In this document: positions 7,379 to 16,009 of the stretch, piece by piece
Position numbering within the stretch: the first letter of the stretch is position 1
Layout: the number at the start of each line of letters is the position of its first letter
Assembly: GCA_035544395.1 (NCBI GenBank)
Contig: DATKFM010000168.1
Span: forward strand, 1-30,353
Length of the DNA: 30,353 nt
Direction: 5' to 3'
Source: DATKFM01 sp035544395
Lineage (GTDB): Bacteria > Pseudomonadota > Alphaproteobacteria > Dongiales > Dongiaceae
Notes under the pieces: model-generated
Databases searched by the model: none
What the model saw: only the letters and a program-made list of their open reading frames with translations
Told to the model about the DNA's origin: nothing
Made by a program: the position numbers and the translations under genes

Positions 7379-8437
7379 ATGAGTGTTTCCGTATTCGATC
7401 ATCCCTGGCTGAGCCCGCTGCTCGGCGATGTGGAGACGGCGCGTCATTTCACGCCGGAAGCCGAACTGCGCGCCATGCTGGCGTTCGAGGTGGCACTGGC
7501 CAAGGTGCAAGCGGCCCACGGTGTCATTCCTGCCGAAGCCGCAGCCGCGATCGCCCGGGTGACCAAATCTTTCAAGCCAGACATGGCAGCGCTGGCCGGT
7601 GCCACGGCACGGGACGGCATGGTGGTGCCGGACTGGGTCGACCAGTTGCGGCGTGCGGTTGGCACGCCCCACGACACGCATCTCCATTTCGGTTCGACCA
7701 GCCAGGACGTTCTGGACACCAGCCTGGTGCTGCGGCTTAAGCCAGTGGTTGAAATCTTCGATTCGCGGCTCGCCAAGCTCGACGAGCACCTGGTGGCGCT
7801 GTCACAGAGGCATGGCGGCGAGTCTCTGATGGCTCATACGCGCATGCAGCAGGCCCTGCCGATCACTTGGGCCGACAAGGTCGCCGCCTGGCGCGCCCCG
7901 TTCGCCCGCCATCGGCAGAGGTTGGCGGCGCTGCAGCCGCGTCTGTTGGTCTTGCAATTCGGCGGCCCGGTCGGGACGCTGGAGAAGCTGGACGCCAGAG
8001 GACCTGCTGTTGCTGCAGCTCTCGCGCGGGAACTCGGTCTTGCACCGGCAGATTGCTGGCATACGGCGCGCGACAATCTGGCGGAATTTGCCGGCTGGCT
8101 TTCGCTGGTCACCGGCAGCCTGGGCAAGATCGGCCAGGACATCGCATTGCTGGCCCAGAACGAAATCGCCGCGGTGAGGGTGATCGGCGGCGGCAAATCC
8201 TCCGCCATGCACCACAAGGCCAATCCGGTATTGGCGGAAATTCTGATCGCCCTGGCCCGCTACAACGCCGCCCAGCTTTCCGGCATGCATCAGGCCCTGG
8301 TCCACGAGTACGAGCGCTCCGGCGCCGCCTGGACGCTGGAGTGGATGGTCTTGCCGCCGATGGTGGTCGCCACTGGGGCCGCGCTGGCCCGCGGTCTGGC
8401 ATTGCTGGACGCATTGAGGATCAACGCAAAAGACTAG
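7379..8437 (+). CDS. pcaB: 3-carboxy-cis,cis-muconate cycloisomerase
   Basis: Cyclises beta-carboxy-cis,cis-muconate to gamma-carboxymuconolactone, the step between PcaHG and PcaC; a member of the fumarase/aspartase superfamily. The 352 residues carry the superfamily blocks in order: HLHFGSTSQDVLDTSLVLRL, AHTRMQQALPITWADKVAAW, and the signature loop GGKSSAMHHKANPVLAEIL, where the catalytic serine lies in the SS pair. The loop reads MHHK where many family members have MPHK. The length matches the short rhizobial PcaB form rather than the 450-residue form with an extra C-terminal domain. It is last in pcaCHGB. Confidence 0.93.
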   Translation: MSVSVFDHPWLSPLLGDVETARHFTPEAELRAMLAFEVALAKVQAAHGVIPAEAAAAIARVTKSFKPDMAALAGATARDGMVVPDWVDQLRRAVGTPHDTHLHFGSTSQDVLDTSLVLRLKPVVEIFDSRLAKLDEHLVALSQRHGGESLMAHTRMQQALPITWADKVAAWRAPFARHRQRLAALQPRLLVLQFGGPVGTLEKLDARGPAVAAALARELGLAPADCWHTARDNLAEFAGWLSLVTGSLGKIGQDIALLAQNEIAAVRVIGGGKSSAMHHKANPVLAEILIALARYNAAQLSGMHQALVHEYERSGAAWTLEWMVLPPMVVATGAALARGLALLDALRINAKD

Positions 8438-8660
8438 AGCAACACGGCTGGTTGGTTCTTCCCTTCGGCGCGCAGGAAGCACTTGCGAGGCCGTTCCGCC
8501 CATGGAGTACGCCACTCTCGGTATCGCATCTGGCCGACAGAGCTGAGGTCGAAACAACACCAATCCCCGCCCTTGATCAGCGCCGTCCCGCGTTGCAACC
8601 TTGCCGCGCAGCTAGGACGGTCGCAACGTCGGCCGGCCGCCGTGCCAGGGTGCCCGCCAG
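8438..8660. other. Intergenic gap between pcaB and the PhnD-like gene
   Basis: These 223 GC-rich bases show no gene I can support. No ORF with family resemblance appears on either strand, and pcaD is not hidden here. An 8-base palindrome GTTGCAAC sits at about 8592-8599. No U-tailed terminator hairpin is obvious after pcaB, so transcription may continue into the next gene. Confidence 0.4.
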
Positions 8661-9542
8661 ATGCCGCTCGCCAGCCTGCCCATGTATGATCTTGCGGAAG
8701 CCAGGCCGGCGACCGACGCGCTGTGGCAGGCGTTGCGCCAGGCCTTTCAGCGTGAGGGCCTCACCGAAGCGCCGGAACTGCTGACCCGTGGCGCGCCGGT
8801 GCTCAGCCAATGGGCTTCGCCCGACCTCTTCTTCAGCCAATGCTGCGGTTACGATCTGGTGTTCGGATTCTCCAGTGCGCTGGAACTGCTGGCGGTACCG
8901 CGCTATGCGCAGGATACGGGCTGTTCTGCCTATGACTATCGAAGCTGCATTGTCGTGCGCGACGATTCGCCGGCCGTAGGCCTCGAAGACCTGCGCGGTG
9001 CCATCTGTGCGGTCAACGGCTTCAACTCCTATTCCGGCACCGGAGCGCTGCGCGCCTTGGTCGCGCCACTCAGCCGCAACGGACGATTCTTCGGCGGCGT
9101 GAAAGTGAGCGGCAGCCACGTCCGAAGCGCCGACACGGTCAGGTCCGGCGACGCCGATGTGGCGGCAATCGATTGCGTGACCCATGCACTTCTCGTGCGC
9201 CACCGCCCCCAGGCGTTGGCCGGCCTGCGGATACTGCGGCGCACCGATCCGGTGCCCGCGCCGCCCTTTATCGCCAGCCAATATCTCGCGCCAGATGACA
9301 TTGCCCGAATGCGCACGGCGCTGATCTCCGAGCTGAGCCGCCGGCCGCGGCCGGCTTATTGCGACGATCTGTTCATCGATGGAGCGGAGACCGTGATACT
9401 CCCGGCCTATTCCCGCCTGCTGGCGGAGGATGAGAAATCCTTGCGGCTGCGCTATTACGAGATGTATCCGACGGGCGCGGCGCTGCTGCGGCCGGAGGCG
9501 CAGATCCTGGACGACAGGCCGCAGCTCATGGCGTCAGGATAA
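8661..9542 (+). CDS. Solitary PhnD-like (phosphonate/phosphate-type) substrate-binding domain protein
   Basis: The protein of 293 residues begins with SLPMYDLAEARPATDALWQALRQAF and continues with SCIVVRDDSPAVGLEDLRGAICAVNGFNSYSGTGALRALVAP and GDADVAAIDCVTHALL. These blocks are typical of the PhnD-like periplasmic-binding fold. No signal peptide or lipobox is visible, so it is probably cytoplasmic or exported in an unusual way. No ABC ATPase or permease gene is adjacent, so transport is doubtful; a ligand sensor or a different role is possible. The start has no strong ribosome binding site, but the conserved SLPMYD block right after it supports it. Its 3' end overlaps the convergent selD by 17 bases. 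Ligand unknown. Confidence 0.7.
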   Translation: MPLASLPMYDLAEARPATDALWQALRQAFQREGLTEAPELLTRGAPVLSQWASPDLFFSQCCGYDLVFGFSSALELLAVPRYAQDTGCSAYDYRSCIVVRDDSPAVGLEDLRGAICAVNGFNSYSGTGALRALVAPLSRNGRFFGGVKVSGSHVRSADTVRSGDADVAAIDCVTHALLVRHRPQALAGLRILRRTDPVPAPPFIASQYLAPDDIARMRTALISELSRRPRPAYCDDLFIDGAETVILPAYSRLLAEDEKSLRLRYYEMYPTGAALLRPEAQILDDRPQLMASG

Positions 9543-11745
9543 TCCGTGGCGTTTCGACCATAGCCGTAACCCTGCCGATACAGGCGGCTTGGAGCGATCC
9601 ATTGGTGCGCAATTCGGCCAAGCAGGACTCCATACTTTCCGCAGGAACGCCCGCCAGCAACCCGCCTGCCGTCTGCGGATCATAGAGCAGTGCCAGCAGC
9701 GAATCTCTTGACGAAATGGCGCCGCTATCCACTGCCTCGCCATGTGCCAGGTTCTGCGGCGCCAGGCTGCTGGCGATGCCCTGCGTCAGCAACTGCAACG
9801 AACCTGCCAATGCAGGCAGGGATTTCAGCGAAACCTCGGCGCTCGTTTCCGAAGCGCGCAGCATTTCCAGCAGATGACCGGCGAGACCAAACCCCGTCAC
9901 GTCGGTGCAGGCGCGGGCGCCATGGCGCTGCAGGGTTTCGGCTGCGGAGCGGCTCGGCATTAGCATCGATGCCAGCGCGCCATCGATCCAGGTGCCGCGC
10001 GCCTTGCCGCGCATATCGGCGGCGAACAGAACGCCGGTGCCCAGCGGCTTGGTCAGGATTAGCGCATCGCCGGTCTTGAGGCCGCTCTTGCGCCAGAGCC
10101 GCCCCGGCACTGCCGTGCCATTGACCGTCAGGCCGAAAGCGAGTTCCGCGCCCTCGCCGGTATGGCCGCCGATCAGAGCCGCGCCGGCGACTTTCAGTGT
10201 CTCGGTGGCTCCCGCCATGAGTTGATAGAGATCGGCCTCCACCTTCGCTTCCGCGCCGTGAGGCAGCGTGACGATGGCCAGCGCGGTCTGCGGCACAGCA
10301 CCCATCGCATACAGGTCGCCGAGGCAGTGATTGGAGGCGATCCGGCCGAAGAGGTAGGGGTCGTCGATGAAGGCGCGGAAGAAATCGACGCTCTGCACCA
10401 GCAACTGGTTGCCCGACAGCGTGACCACCGCCGCATCATCAGCGGGATCCAGGCCAACCAACACATCGGGGCGCGTCTCCGGCTGGAGCCGCCGCAGCAC
10501 CCGCGCCAACAACTCGCTGCCAATCTTGGCGCCGCAGCCACCGCATCGCATCTCGGCATCCGCCATCCCATTGCGGGGCGCCGGCATGGCGGCCATGGAC
10601 CCAAGCTGCTGATACATGCGCATCCAACGCCGGTCGATATAGTCCTTGAGCCGCCAGACCCAGGCCCCCTCCGCGCTCCAGCGGCCGCGGGAAGCGACGG
10701 CGTACTTGTTGCCGGTCGAGATCAGCGCGAGGTGATGCCGCTGGGGCCGGTAGGGCTGCATCCGCTCACCGCGGCAGGCACGGCGGAGATTGCCGGCCAA
10801 CGGCGGGCCTTCGCGCACGGCGAAAACGCCGGATTTGGGCAGGCGGTGGCTGGTGAGTGCCGCGACATCGCCGGCGGCGAAGACGAAGCGATGCGAGATC
10901 GATTGCAGGCATTCGTTCACGGCGACGAAGCCGCGCTCGTCGAGGGCGAGGCCGGTCCGTTGCAGCCAGGCGGCCGGAGCCGCGTTGGTCAGCCACAGGG
11001 CCACATCGAAGGCGATCTCTTCACCGGTCGCGCAGCGCAGGCAGCCCGGTGTCACCGCGACCACCCGCCGCTCCAGATGAAGCTCCACGCCGCGTGCCCG
11101 GACGGCCCGTGTCAGGCACTGGCGGACGCCCGGATTATGTTCGGGCAGCAACTCCGCTTTGTCGGTCACGATGGCGAATTTGACCTTAGTGTCGGGCCGA
11201 GCGGTCTTCAGGCGATGTTGCAGTGCAAGGCAAACCTCCGTTCCGCCCGCGCCGCCGCCAACGACGACAAGCCGGGGGGGCAATCCGTTGCGGTGCAGCA
11301 AAGAAACTTCAATCGACGGCCAGGCAGCGAGAAAGGCATCCACCGGTTTCACAGGCAACGCATGCTCGGCGGCGCCAGGCACGTTCTGCCAATCGGGCCG
11401 TGAGCCGATATCCAGGGAGAGATAGTCGAAATCGACCGGCGGCCGGCCGTCGCAATGGATGCGTTTCTCCGTGAGATCCAGACCGTTCACGGCCGTGTGA
11501 TACAGGCGCGCCCCGCCCATTTGCGCCAAGGGCCGGAGATCGATATGCGCTTCCTCATGGGTGTAGTGACCCGCTATGAGGCCCGGCAACATACCGGAGT
11601 AAGGCGTCTCTATGTCCCGGCTTATGAGGGTCAGCCGCACGCCGGGCTCCGGCCGCATGGCGAACCGCCGCAGCACTTCGACATGGCTATGGCCGCCGCC
11701 GACCAGGACCAGGTCGCATTCAACTTTTCCGGAACCTCGCCTCAT
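9526..11745 (-). CDS. selD: Fusion of FAD/NAD(P)-dependent oxidoreductase with selenide, water dikinase
   Basis: Two-domain protein of 739 residues. Residues about 8-380 form an NDH-2-like pyridine nucleotide-disulfide oxidoreductase: VLVGGGHSHVEVLRRF is an FAD site, VVVGGGAGGTEVCLAL an NAD site, and FVFAAGDVAAL a second FAD site. Residues about 398-739 are SelD, which makes selenophosphate from selenide and ATP for SelA. The catalytic segment MRCGGCGAKIG places Cys404 and Lys407 opposite E. coli Cys17 and Lys20; the position is Cys, not selenocysteine. The ATP-binding region shows DDAAVV, SVDFF and GGHTGEGAE. Similar fusions are known in cyanobacteria and proteobacteria. Divergent from the fdn operon, with no obvious Shine-Dalgarno at its ATG. 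The oxidoreductase role is unproven; supplying reduced selenium is a reasonable guess. Confidence 0.93.
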   Translation of the reverse strand: MRRGSGKVECDLVLVGGGHSHVEVLRRFAMRPEPGVRLTLISRDIETPYSGMLPGLIAGHYTHEEAHIDLRPLAQMGGARLYHTAVNGLDLTEKRIHCDGRPPVDFDYLSLDIGSRPDWQNVPGAAEHALPVKPVDAFLAAWPSIEVSLLHRNGLPPRLVVVGGGAGGTEVCLALQHRLKTARPDTKVKFAIVTDKAELLPEHNPGVRQCLTRAVRARGVELHLERRVVAVTPGCLRCATGEEIAFDVALWLTNAAPAAWLQRTGLALDERGFVAVNECLQSISHRFVFAAGDVAALTSHRLPKSGVFAVREGPPLAGNLRRACRGERMQPYRPQRHHLALISTGNKYAVASRGRWSAEGAWVWRLKDYIDRRWMRMYQQLGSMAAMPAPRNGMADAEMRCGGCGAKIGSELLARVLRRLQPETRPDVLVGLDPADDAAVVTLSGNQLLVQSVDFFRAFIDDPYLFGRIASNHCLGDLYAMGAVPQTALAIVTLPHGAEAKVEADLYQLMAGATETLKVAGAALIGGHTGEGAELAFGLTVNGTAVPGRLWRKSGLKTGDALILTKPLGTGVLFAADMRGKARGTWIDGALASMLMPSRSAAETLQRHGARACTDVTGFGLAGHLLEMLRASETSAEVSLKSLPALAGSLQLLTQGIASSLAPQNLAHGEAVDSGAISSRDSLLALLYDPQTAGGLLAGVPAESMESCLAELRTNGSLQAACIGRVTAMVETPRIILTP

Positions 11746-11927
11746 TGCACGGTCGGCGGCGTCTGCATCTTCGCTTCCAGCGTCCTATCGAATGCGACTC
11801 GACGATCGTAACTTAGCAGATGCGAAGAGACGTCCGACAAAACCAATCTTCCTCAATGGTTGGCCCTCGTCAGGGGCAGCACGGTCCCGAATCGTCTTGA
11901 CGCCAGAATCCAACAGCGCCACACTTA

Positions 11928-11941
11928 TTGTAATCAATCAA
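11928..11941. promoter_or_regulatory. Possible FNR/FixK-type box between selD and fdnG
   Basis: TTGTAATCAATCAA resembles the FNR/Anr/FixK consensus TTGAT-N4-ATCAA: the right half-site is exact and the left differs at two positions (TTGTA). It lies 74 bases before the fdnG ATG in the 269-base divergent region. An activator centred here would place transcription start about 40 bases downstream, near 11976, ahead of the ribosome binding site. Respiratory formate dehydrogenases are often oxygen-regulated, so the site is plausible, but it is a short imperfect match in an AT-rich patch. Confidence 0.35.
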
Positions 11942-11966
11942 AAAAACAATCGATTGCGGCACTTTG

Positions 11967-11984
11967 AGCCGCCGGCGGGCGGCT
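11967..11984 (+). other. Hairpin in the fdnG leader
   Basis: AGCCGCC and GGCGGCT form a perfect 7-base-pair GC-rich stem with a GGCG loop, just upstream of the fdnG ribosome binding site (AGGAGG at 11999-12004). It has no U tract, so it is not a classic terminator. It could affect mRNA stability or initiation, or be incidental in GC-rich DNA. The rest of the selD-fdnG gap (11746-11966) shows no coding signal. Confidence 0.35.
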
Positions 11985-12014
11985 AGGCCAGGATAGCCAG
12001 GAGGCAACCACATC

Positions 12015-15000
12015 ATGAACATGATGCAGGTCAACCGGAGGCAGTTCTTCAAAATCAGCGGTGCGGCACTCGGCGGGTCAACCATGACCGCGCTGGGTTT
12101 CTCGCCGGCGCAGGCCGCGGCGAGTGTCCGCGCATTCAAGTTGGAGAAAACGACGGAGACGCGGAACACCTGTCCCTATTGCTCGGTGTCCTGCGGCATC
12201 ATCATGTACAGCGCGCCGGACAAGGCAGACGCTGCGAAATCCTCGATCATGCATATCGAGGGCGATCCCGATCATCCGGTAAACAAAGGAACACTCTGCC
12301 CCAAGGGCGCCGGCCTGCTGGATTTCGTGCATTCGAAGACCCGGCTTCTCCATCCGGAGTATCGCGCGCCCGGCAGCGACAAGTGGGAGAAGATTTCCTG
12401 GGATGATGCGCTCACCCGGATCGCAAAGGTCCTGAAAGAGGATCGCGACAAGAATTTCATTGAGCGCAACAAGGATGGCCAGCTCGTCAACCGCTGGGTG
12501 TCCACAGGTTTCCTCGCTGCGTCGGCCAGCACCAATGAGACCGCGTATCTCACTTACAAAGTGGTGCGCGGCATGGGAATGGTCGTCTTCGATAACCAAG
12601 CAAGAGTCTGACACGGACCCACGGTGGCCAGTCTGGCCCCAACGTTCGGTCGCGGCGCCATGACGAACACATGGGCCGACATCAAGAATACCAATCTCGT
12701 GATTATCATGGGCGGCAATGCCGCCGAAGCGCATCCCTGCGGCTTCAAATGGGTGACCGAGGCGAAGCACCATAATAAAGCGAAGCTGATTGTCGTCGAT
12801 CCGCGCTTCACGCGTTCGGCCGCAATGGCCGACCTGTTCATGCAGCTCCGGCCGGGCACGGACATCGCCTGGCTCGGCGGAGTGATCAACTACCTCGTCG
12901 CGAACGACAAGATCCACAAGGACTATGTGGTGAACTACACGAACGCGTCCTTCATCGTGAAGGACGAGTTCAAGTTCGATGCCGGTCTGTTCACCGGCTA
13001 CAACGCCGAAAAGCGCGACTACGACCGCTCAAGCTGGGATTACGTGGTGGGCGAAGACGGTTTCGCGACCGTCGATCCCACGCTGCAGAACCCCCGCTGC
13101 GTCTATCAACTGATGAAGGCACATTACTCACGCTACACCCCCGAGATGGTGTCGCGCATTACCGGTGTGCCATTGGACCGGTTCCAGAAGGCCTGCGAAT
13201 GGATCGCCGAGACGGCGGCGCCGGACAAGGCGATGACCAGCATGTACGCGCTGGGCTGGACGCAGCACTCCAAGGGCTCGCAGAACATCCGCACCATGGC
13301 GATCATCCAGCTCCTGCTGGGCAACATCGGCGTTGCCGGTGGCGGCATGAACGCGCTCCGCGGGCATTCCAACATACAAGGGCTGACCGACATCGGGCTG
13401 ATGAGCAACCTGCTGCCCGGCTACCTGACGCTGCCGCTGGACAAGGAAGTGGACCGGACGACCTATATGTCGACGCGGGGATTCAAGCCGCTGCGGCCGA
13501 ACCAGATCAGCTATTGGCAGAACTATCCGAAGTTCTTCGTCAGCTTCCAGAAGGCCATGTTCGGTGCGGCGGCGACGCCAGAGAACGACTTTGCCTATGA
13601 CTGGCTGCCGAAGCTGGATGTCACCTACGACATCCTGCGGGCCTTCGAACTGATGGGCCAGGGGAAAATCAACAACTACATCTGCCAGGGCTTCAACCCG
13701 CTGATGTCCTTCCCCAACAAGAAGAAGATCACCGCCGCGCTCTCGAAGCTGAAGACGCTGATCATCATGGATCCGCTGGAGACCGAGACCGGCAGCTTCT
13801 GGCAGAACCATGGCGAGTTCAACGATGTCGACACGGCCAGCATCCAGACCGAGGTGTTCCGGCTGCCGACCAGCTGCTTTGCCGAAGAGAATGGCTCGCT
13901 GGTGAATTCGGGCCGCTGGCTGCAATGGCACTGGAAGGGCGCGGAGCCGCCCGGCGAGGCCAAGAGCGACATCGAGATCATGGCCAAAATCTATCTCAAG
14001 GTGAAGGAGATGTACGCCGCGGAGGGCGGCAAGCTGCCGGAGCCGATCGCGAACATCTACTGGCCTTATGCGAAGGCCGATCTGCCGGATCCCGAGGAGA
14101 TCGCAAAGGAGATCAACGGCCGGGCGATCGAAGACCTGCCTGATCCGACCGATCCCCTGAAGGCGCCGATCCTCAAGGCGGGCCAGCAACTTGCCGCCTT
14201 CGCGCAACTGCGCGACGACGGCAAGACTGCCGCCGGCTGCTGGATCTATACCGGCTGCTTTACCGAAAAGGGCAACATGATGGCCCGGCGGGACAATGCC
14301 GACCCCACGGAGTCGGGATTGGCGCCGAACTGGGCATTCTCGTGGCCGGCAAATCGCCGCATTCTCTACAATCGCGCCTCCTGCGATCTCGCGGGCAACC
14401 CGTACAATCCGAAACACGCCATCGTGAATTGGAACGGCGAGAAATGGACCGGCGTCGATGTGCCGGACTTCCCGGCGACGAACAATCCGGAGACGGGCGC
14501 AATGCCCTTCATCATGAATGCGGAAGGCGTCTCGCGCCTGTTCACCCGCGGCATGATGCGCGACGGGCCTTTCCCCGAGCATTATGAGCCGTTCGAGTCG
14601 CCGGTGCCGAATCCGCTGCATCCGGAAGTCAGCGCGAGCCCGGTGGCCCGCCTGTTCCCCGGCGTGGCTGACGAGTTCGGCAAGCCGGACAAGTTCCCGA
14701 TCGTTGCCACCAGCTACCGGCTCACGGAACATTTCCACTTCTGGACCAAACATTCCTACATCAACGCGATCATGCAGCCGCAGCAGTTCGTCGAGATGGG
14801 CGAAGAACTGGCGAAGGAGAAAGGCATCGCCAGCGGCGATTGGGTCGAGGTCAGCAGTGCTCACGGCAAGATCAAGGCCGTGGCCGTGGTGACCAAGCGG
14901 ATCAAGCAACTGACCATCGATGGCAAGATCGTGCATACCCTGGGAGTCCCGATCCATTGGGGCTTCACCGGCGCGACCAGGAAGGGTTACGCGGCCAATA

Positions 15001-15095
15001 CGCTGACGCCTTTTGTCGGTGACGCCAACATCGAGACGCCGGAATACAAGGCGTTCCTGGTGGACGTCGTCAAATCAACGCCGGCCGTGAGCTGA
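12015..15095 (+). CDS. fdnG: Formate dehydrogenase-N type alpha subunit, selenoprotein with in-frame UGA
   Basis: Molybdopterin catalytic subunit that oxidises formate to CO2 on the periplasmic side. The frame is read through TGA at 12609-12611 as selenocysteine 199, giving 1026 residues (E. coli FdnG about 1015, Sec196). The residues before (DNQARV) and after (HGPTVASLAPTFGRGAMT) match E. coli FdnG closely. A Tat signal (NRRQFFK, residues 7-13) begins the protein. Cys53, Cys56, Cys60 and Cys95 bind a 4Fe-4S cluster. Blocks such as GWTQHSKGSQNIRTMA, GGGMNALRGHSNIQGLTD and TEHFHFWTKH are family-typical. AGGAGG at 11999-12004 sets the start. Automated callers would split this into 12015-12611 and 12624-15095. 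The locus carries its own selA, selB, selC and selD, supporting Sec decoding. Confidence 0.95.
12609..12650 (+). promoter_or_regulatory. Bacterial SECIS-type element directing UGA-Sec decoding in fdnG
   Basis: Directly after the UGA the mRNA can fold as GG, bulged U (12625), GGCC (12626-12629), loop AGUCU (12630-12634), GGCC (12635-12638), CC (12639-12640). This reproduces the arrangement of the E. coli fdhF SECIS apical part: a bulged U in the 5' strand and a GU-containing loop that SelB's C-terminal domain contacts. The hairpin starts 11 bases past the UGA, as in known bacterial SECIS elements, which lie within the coding sequence. I folded it by eye only; the outer stem was not resolved. 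Confidence 0.8.
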
Positions 15096-15106
15096 GGGAG
15101 GGAACA

Positions 15107-16009
15107 ATGGCAACCATGCAACCTCTCGAAGTCAAGCACTCCTCGGCCTCTACCTCCGCACCGCCTAGCGTCGCCGACGCGGTGCAAGTCGCCAAGCTGA
15201 TCGATATCTCCAAATGCATTGGCTGCAAGGCCTGCCAAGTCGCCTGCATGGAGTGGAACGATCAGCGCCAGGAAATCGGCTTCAACACCGGCGTTTACGA
15301 AAATCCCCACGATTTGACGGAGAATATGTGGACGCTGATGCGCTTCTCCGAAGTCGAGGAGGAGGACGGGCATCTGGAGTGGCTGATCCGCAAGGACGGC
15401 TGCATGCATTGCGAGGATCCGGGGTGCCTCAAGGCCTGCCCGGCGCCAGGCGCCATCGTGCAGTATTCCAACGGCATCGTCGATTTCGTGTCCGAGAACT
15501 GTATCGGCTGCGGCTACTGCGTGAAGGGCTGCCCCTTCAACATACCCCGCATCTCCAAGGCGGATCACAAGGCGCATAAATGCACGCTCTGCTCCGACCG
15601 CGTTGCGGTCGGCCAGGGCCCGGCCTGCGCCAAGGCCTGCCCGACCCAGGCGATCACCTTCGGCACGAAGGAAGACCGGATCGAGTGGGCGAATGAGCGC
15701 ATCGCCGACCTGAAGGAGCGCGGCTATGCAAACGCCGGGCTGTACGATCCTCAGGGAGTTGGCGGCACTCACGTCATGTATGTGCTGAAGCATGCCGATC
15801 GTCCGGAGATCTATTCCAACCTGCCGAAGGATCCGAAGATCAGCGGGCTCGTCGAAGCCTGGAAAGGCTGGCCGAAGCCCATCGCGCTTGCCGGCATGGG
15901 CCTGATGGCGCTGGCCGGCTTCCTGCACTATGTGCGGAACGGTCCGAACCGGGTGGATGAAACCGACGAAGAGAAGGGCCGGCAGGTGCTGGACAAGGGT
16001 CAGTCATGA
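15107..16009 (+). CDS. fdnH: Formate dehydrogenase-N type beta (iron-sulfur) subunit
   Basis: Electron-transfer subunit that carries electrons from FdnG to the cytochrome b subunit. Four ferredoxin-type cysteine groups are visible for four 4Fe-4S clusters: CIGCKACQVAC (residues 37-47), CMHCEDPGCLKAC, CIGCGYCVKGC, and CTLCSDR with GPACAKAC. A single membrane helix near the C-terminus (KPIALAGMGLMALAGFLHYV) anchors it, as in E. coli FdnH. The length of 300 residues is close to the family's 290. The gene begins 11 bases after the fdnG stop with GGGAGG upstream, and its TGA overlaps the fdnI ATG by four bases. It has no signal peptide of its own, as expected for export with the Tat-targeted alpha subunit. 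Confidence 0.95.
   Translation: MATMQPLEVKHSSASTSAPPSVADAVQVAKLIDISKCIGCKACQVACMEWNDQRQEIGFNTGVYENPHDLTENMWTLMRFSEVEEEDGHLEWLIRKDGCMHCEDPGCLKACPAPGAIVQYSNGIVDFVSENCIGCGYCVKGCPFNIPRISKADHKAHKCTLCSDRVAVGQGPACAKACPTQAITFGTKEDRIEWANERIADLKERGYANAGLYDPQGVGGTHVMYVLKHADRPEIYSNLPKDPKISGLVEAWKGWPKPIALAGMGLMALAGFLHYVRNGPNRVDETDEEKGRQVLDKGQS

Noticed and set aside
10162..11403. 413-codon plus-strand frame opposite selD
   Set aside because: It lies wholly within the conserved SelD fusion. It shows the arginine-, glycine- and alanine-rich shadow composition and no recognisable domain.
9526..11745. SelD itself as a second selenoprotein
   Set aside because: The catalytic position is encoded by TGC (Cys404), not TGA, and no other in-frame UGA interrupts the gene.
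13128..14957. Long minus-strand open frame of 609 codons opposite fdnG
   Set aside because: It is the mirror of a highly conserved gene in GC-rich DNA. Its composition is arginine-, histidine- and leucine-rich with no family resemblance.
12015..15095. fdnG as a pseudogene or as two adjacent genes split by a stop codon
   Set aside because: The frame is the same on both sides of the UGA, the flanking residues match the E. coli Sec site, a SECIS-like hairpin follows, and selA, selB, selC and selD are all present.
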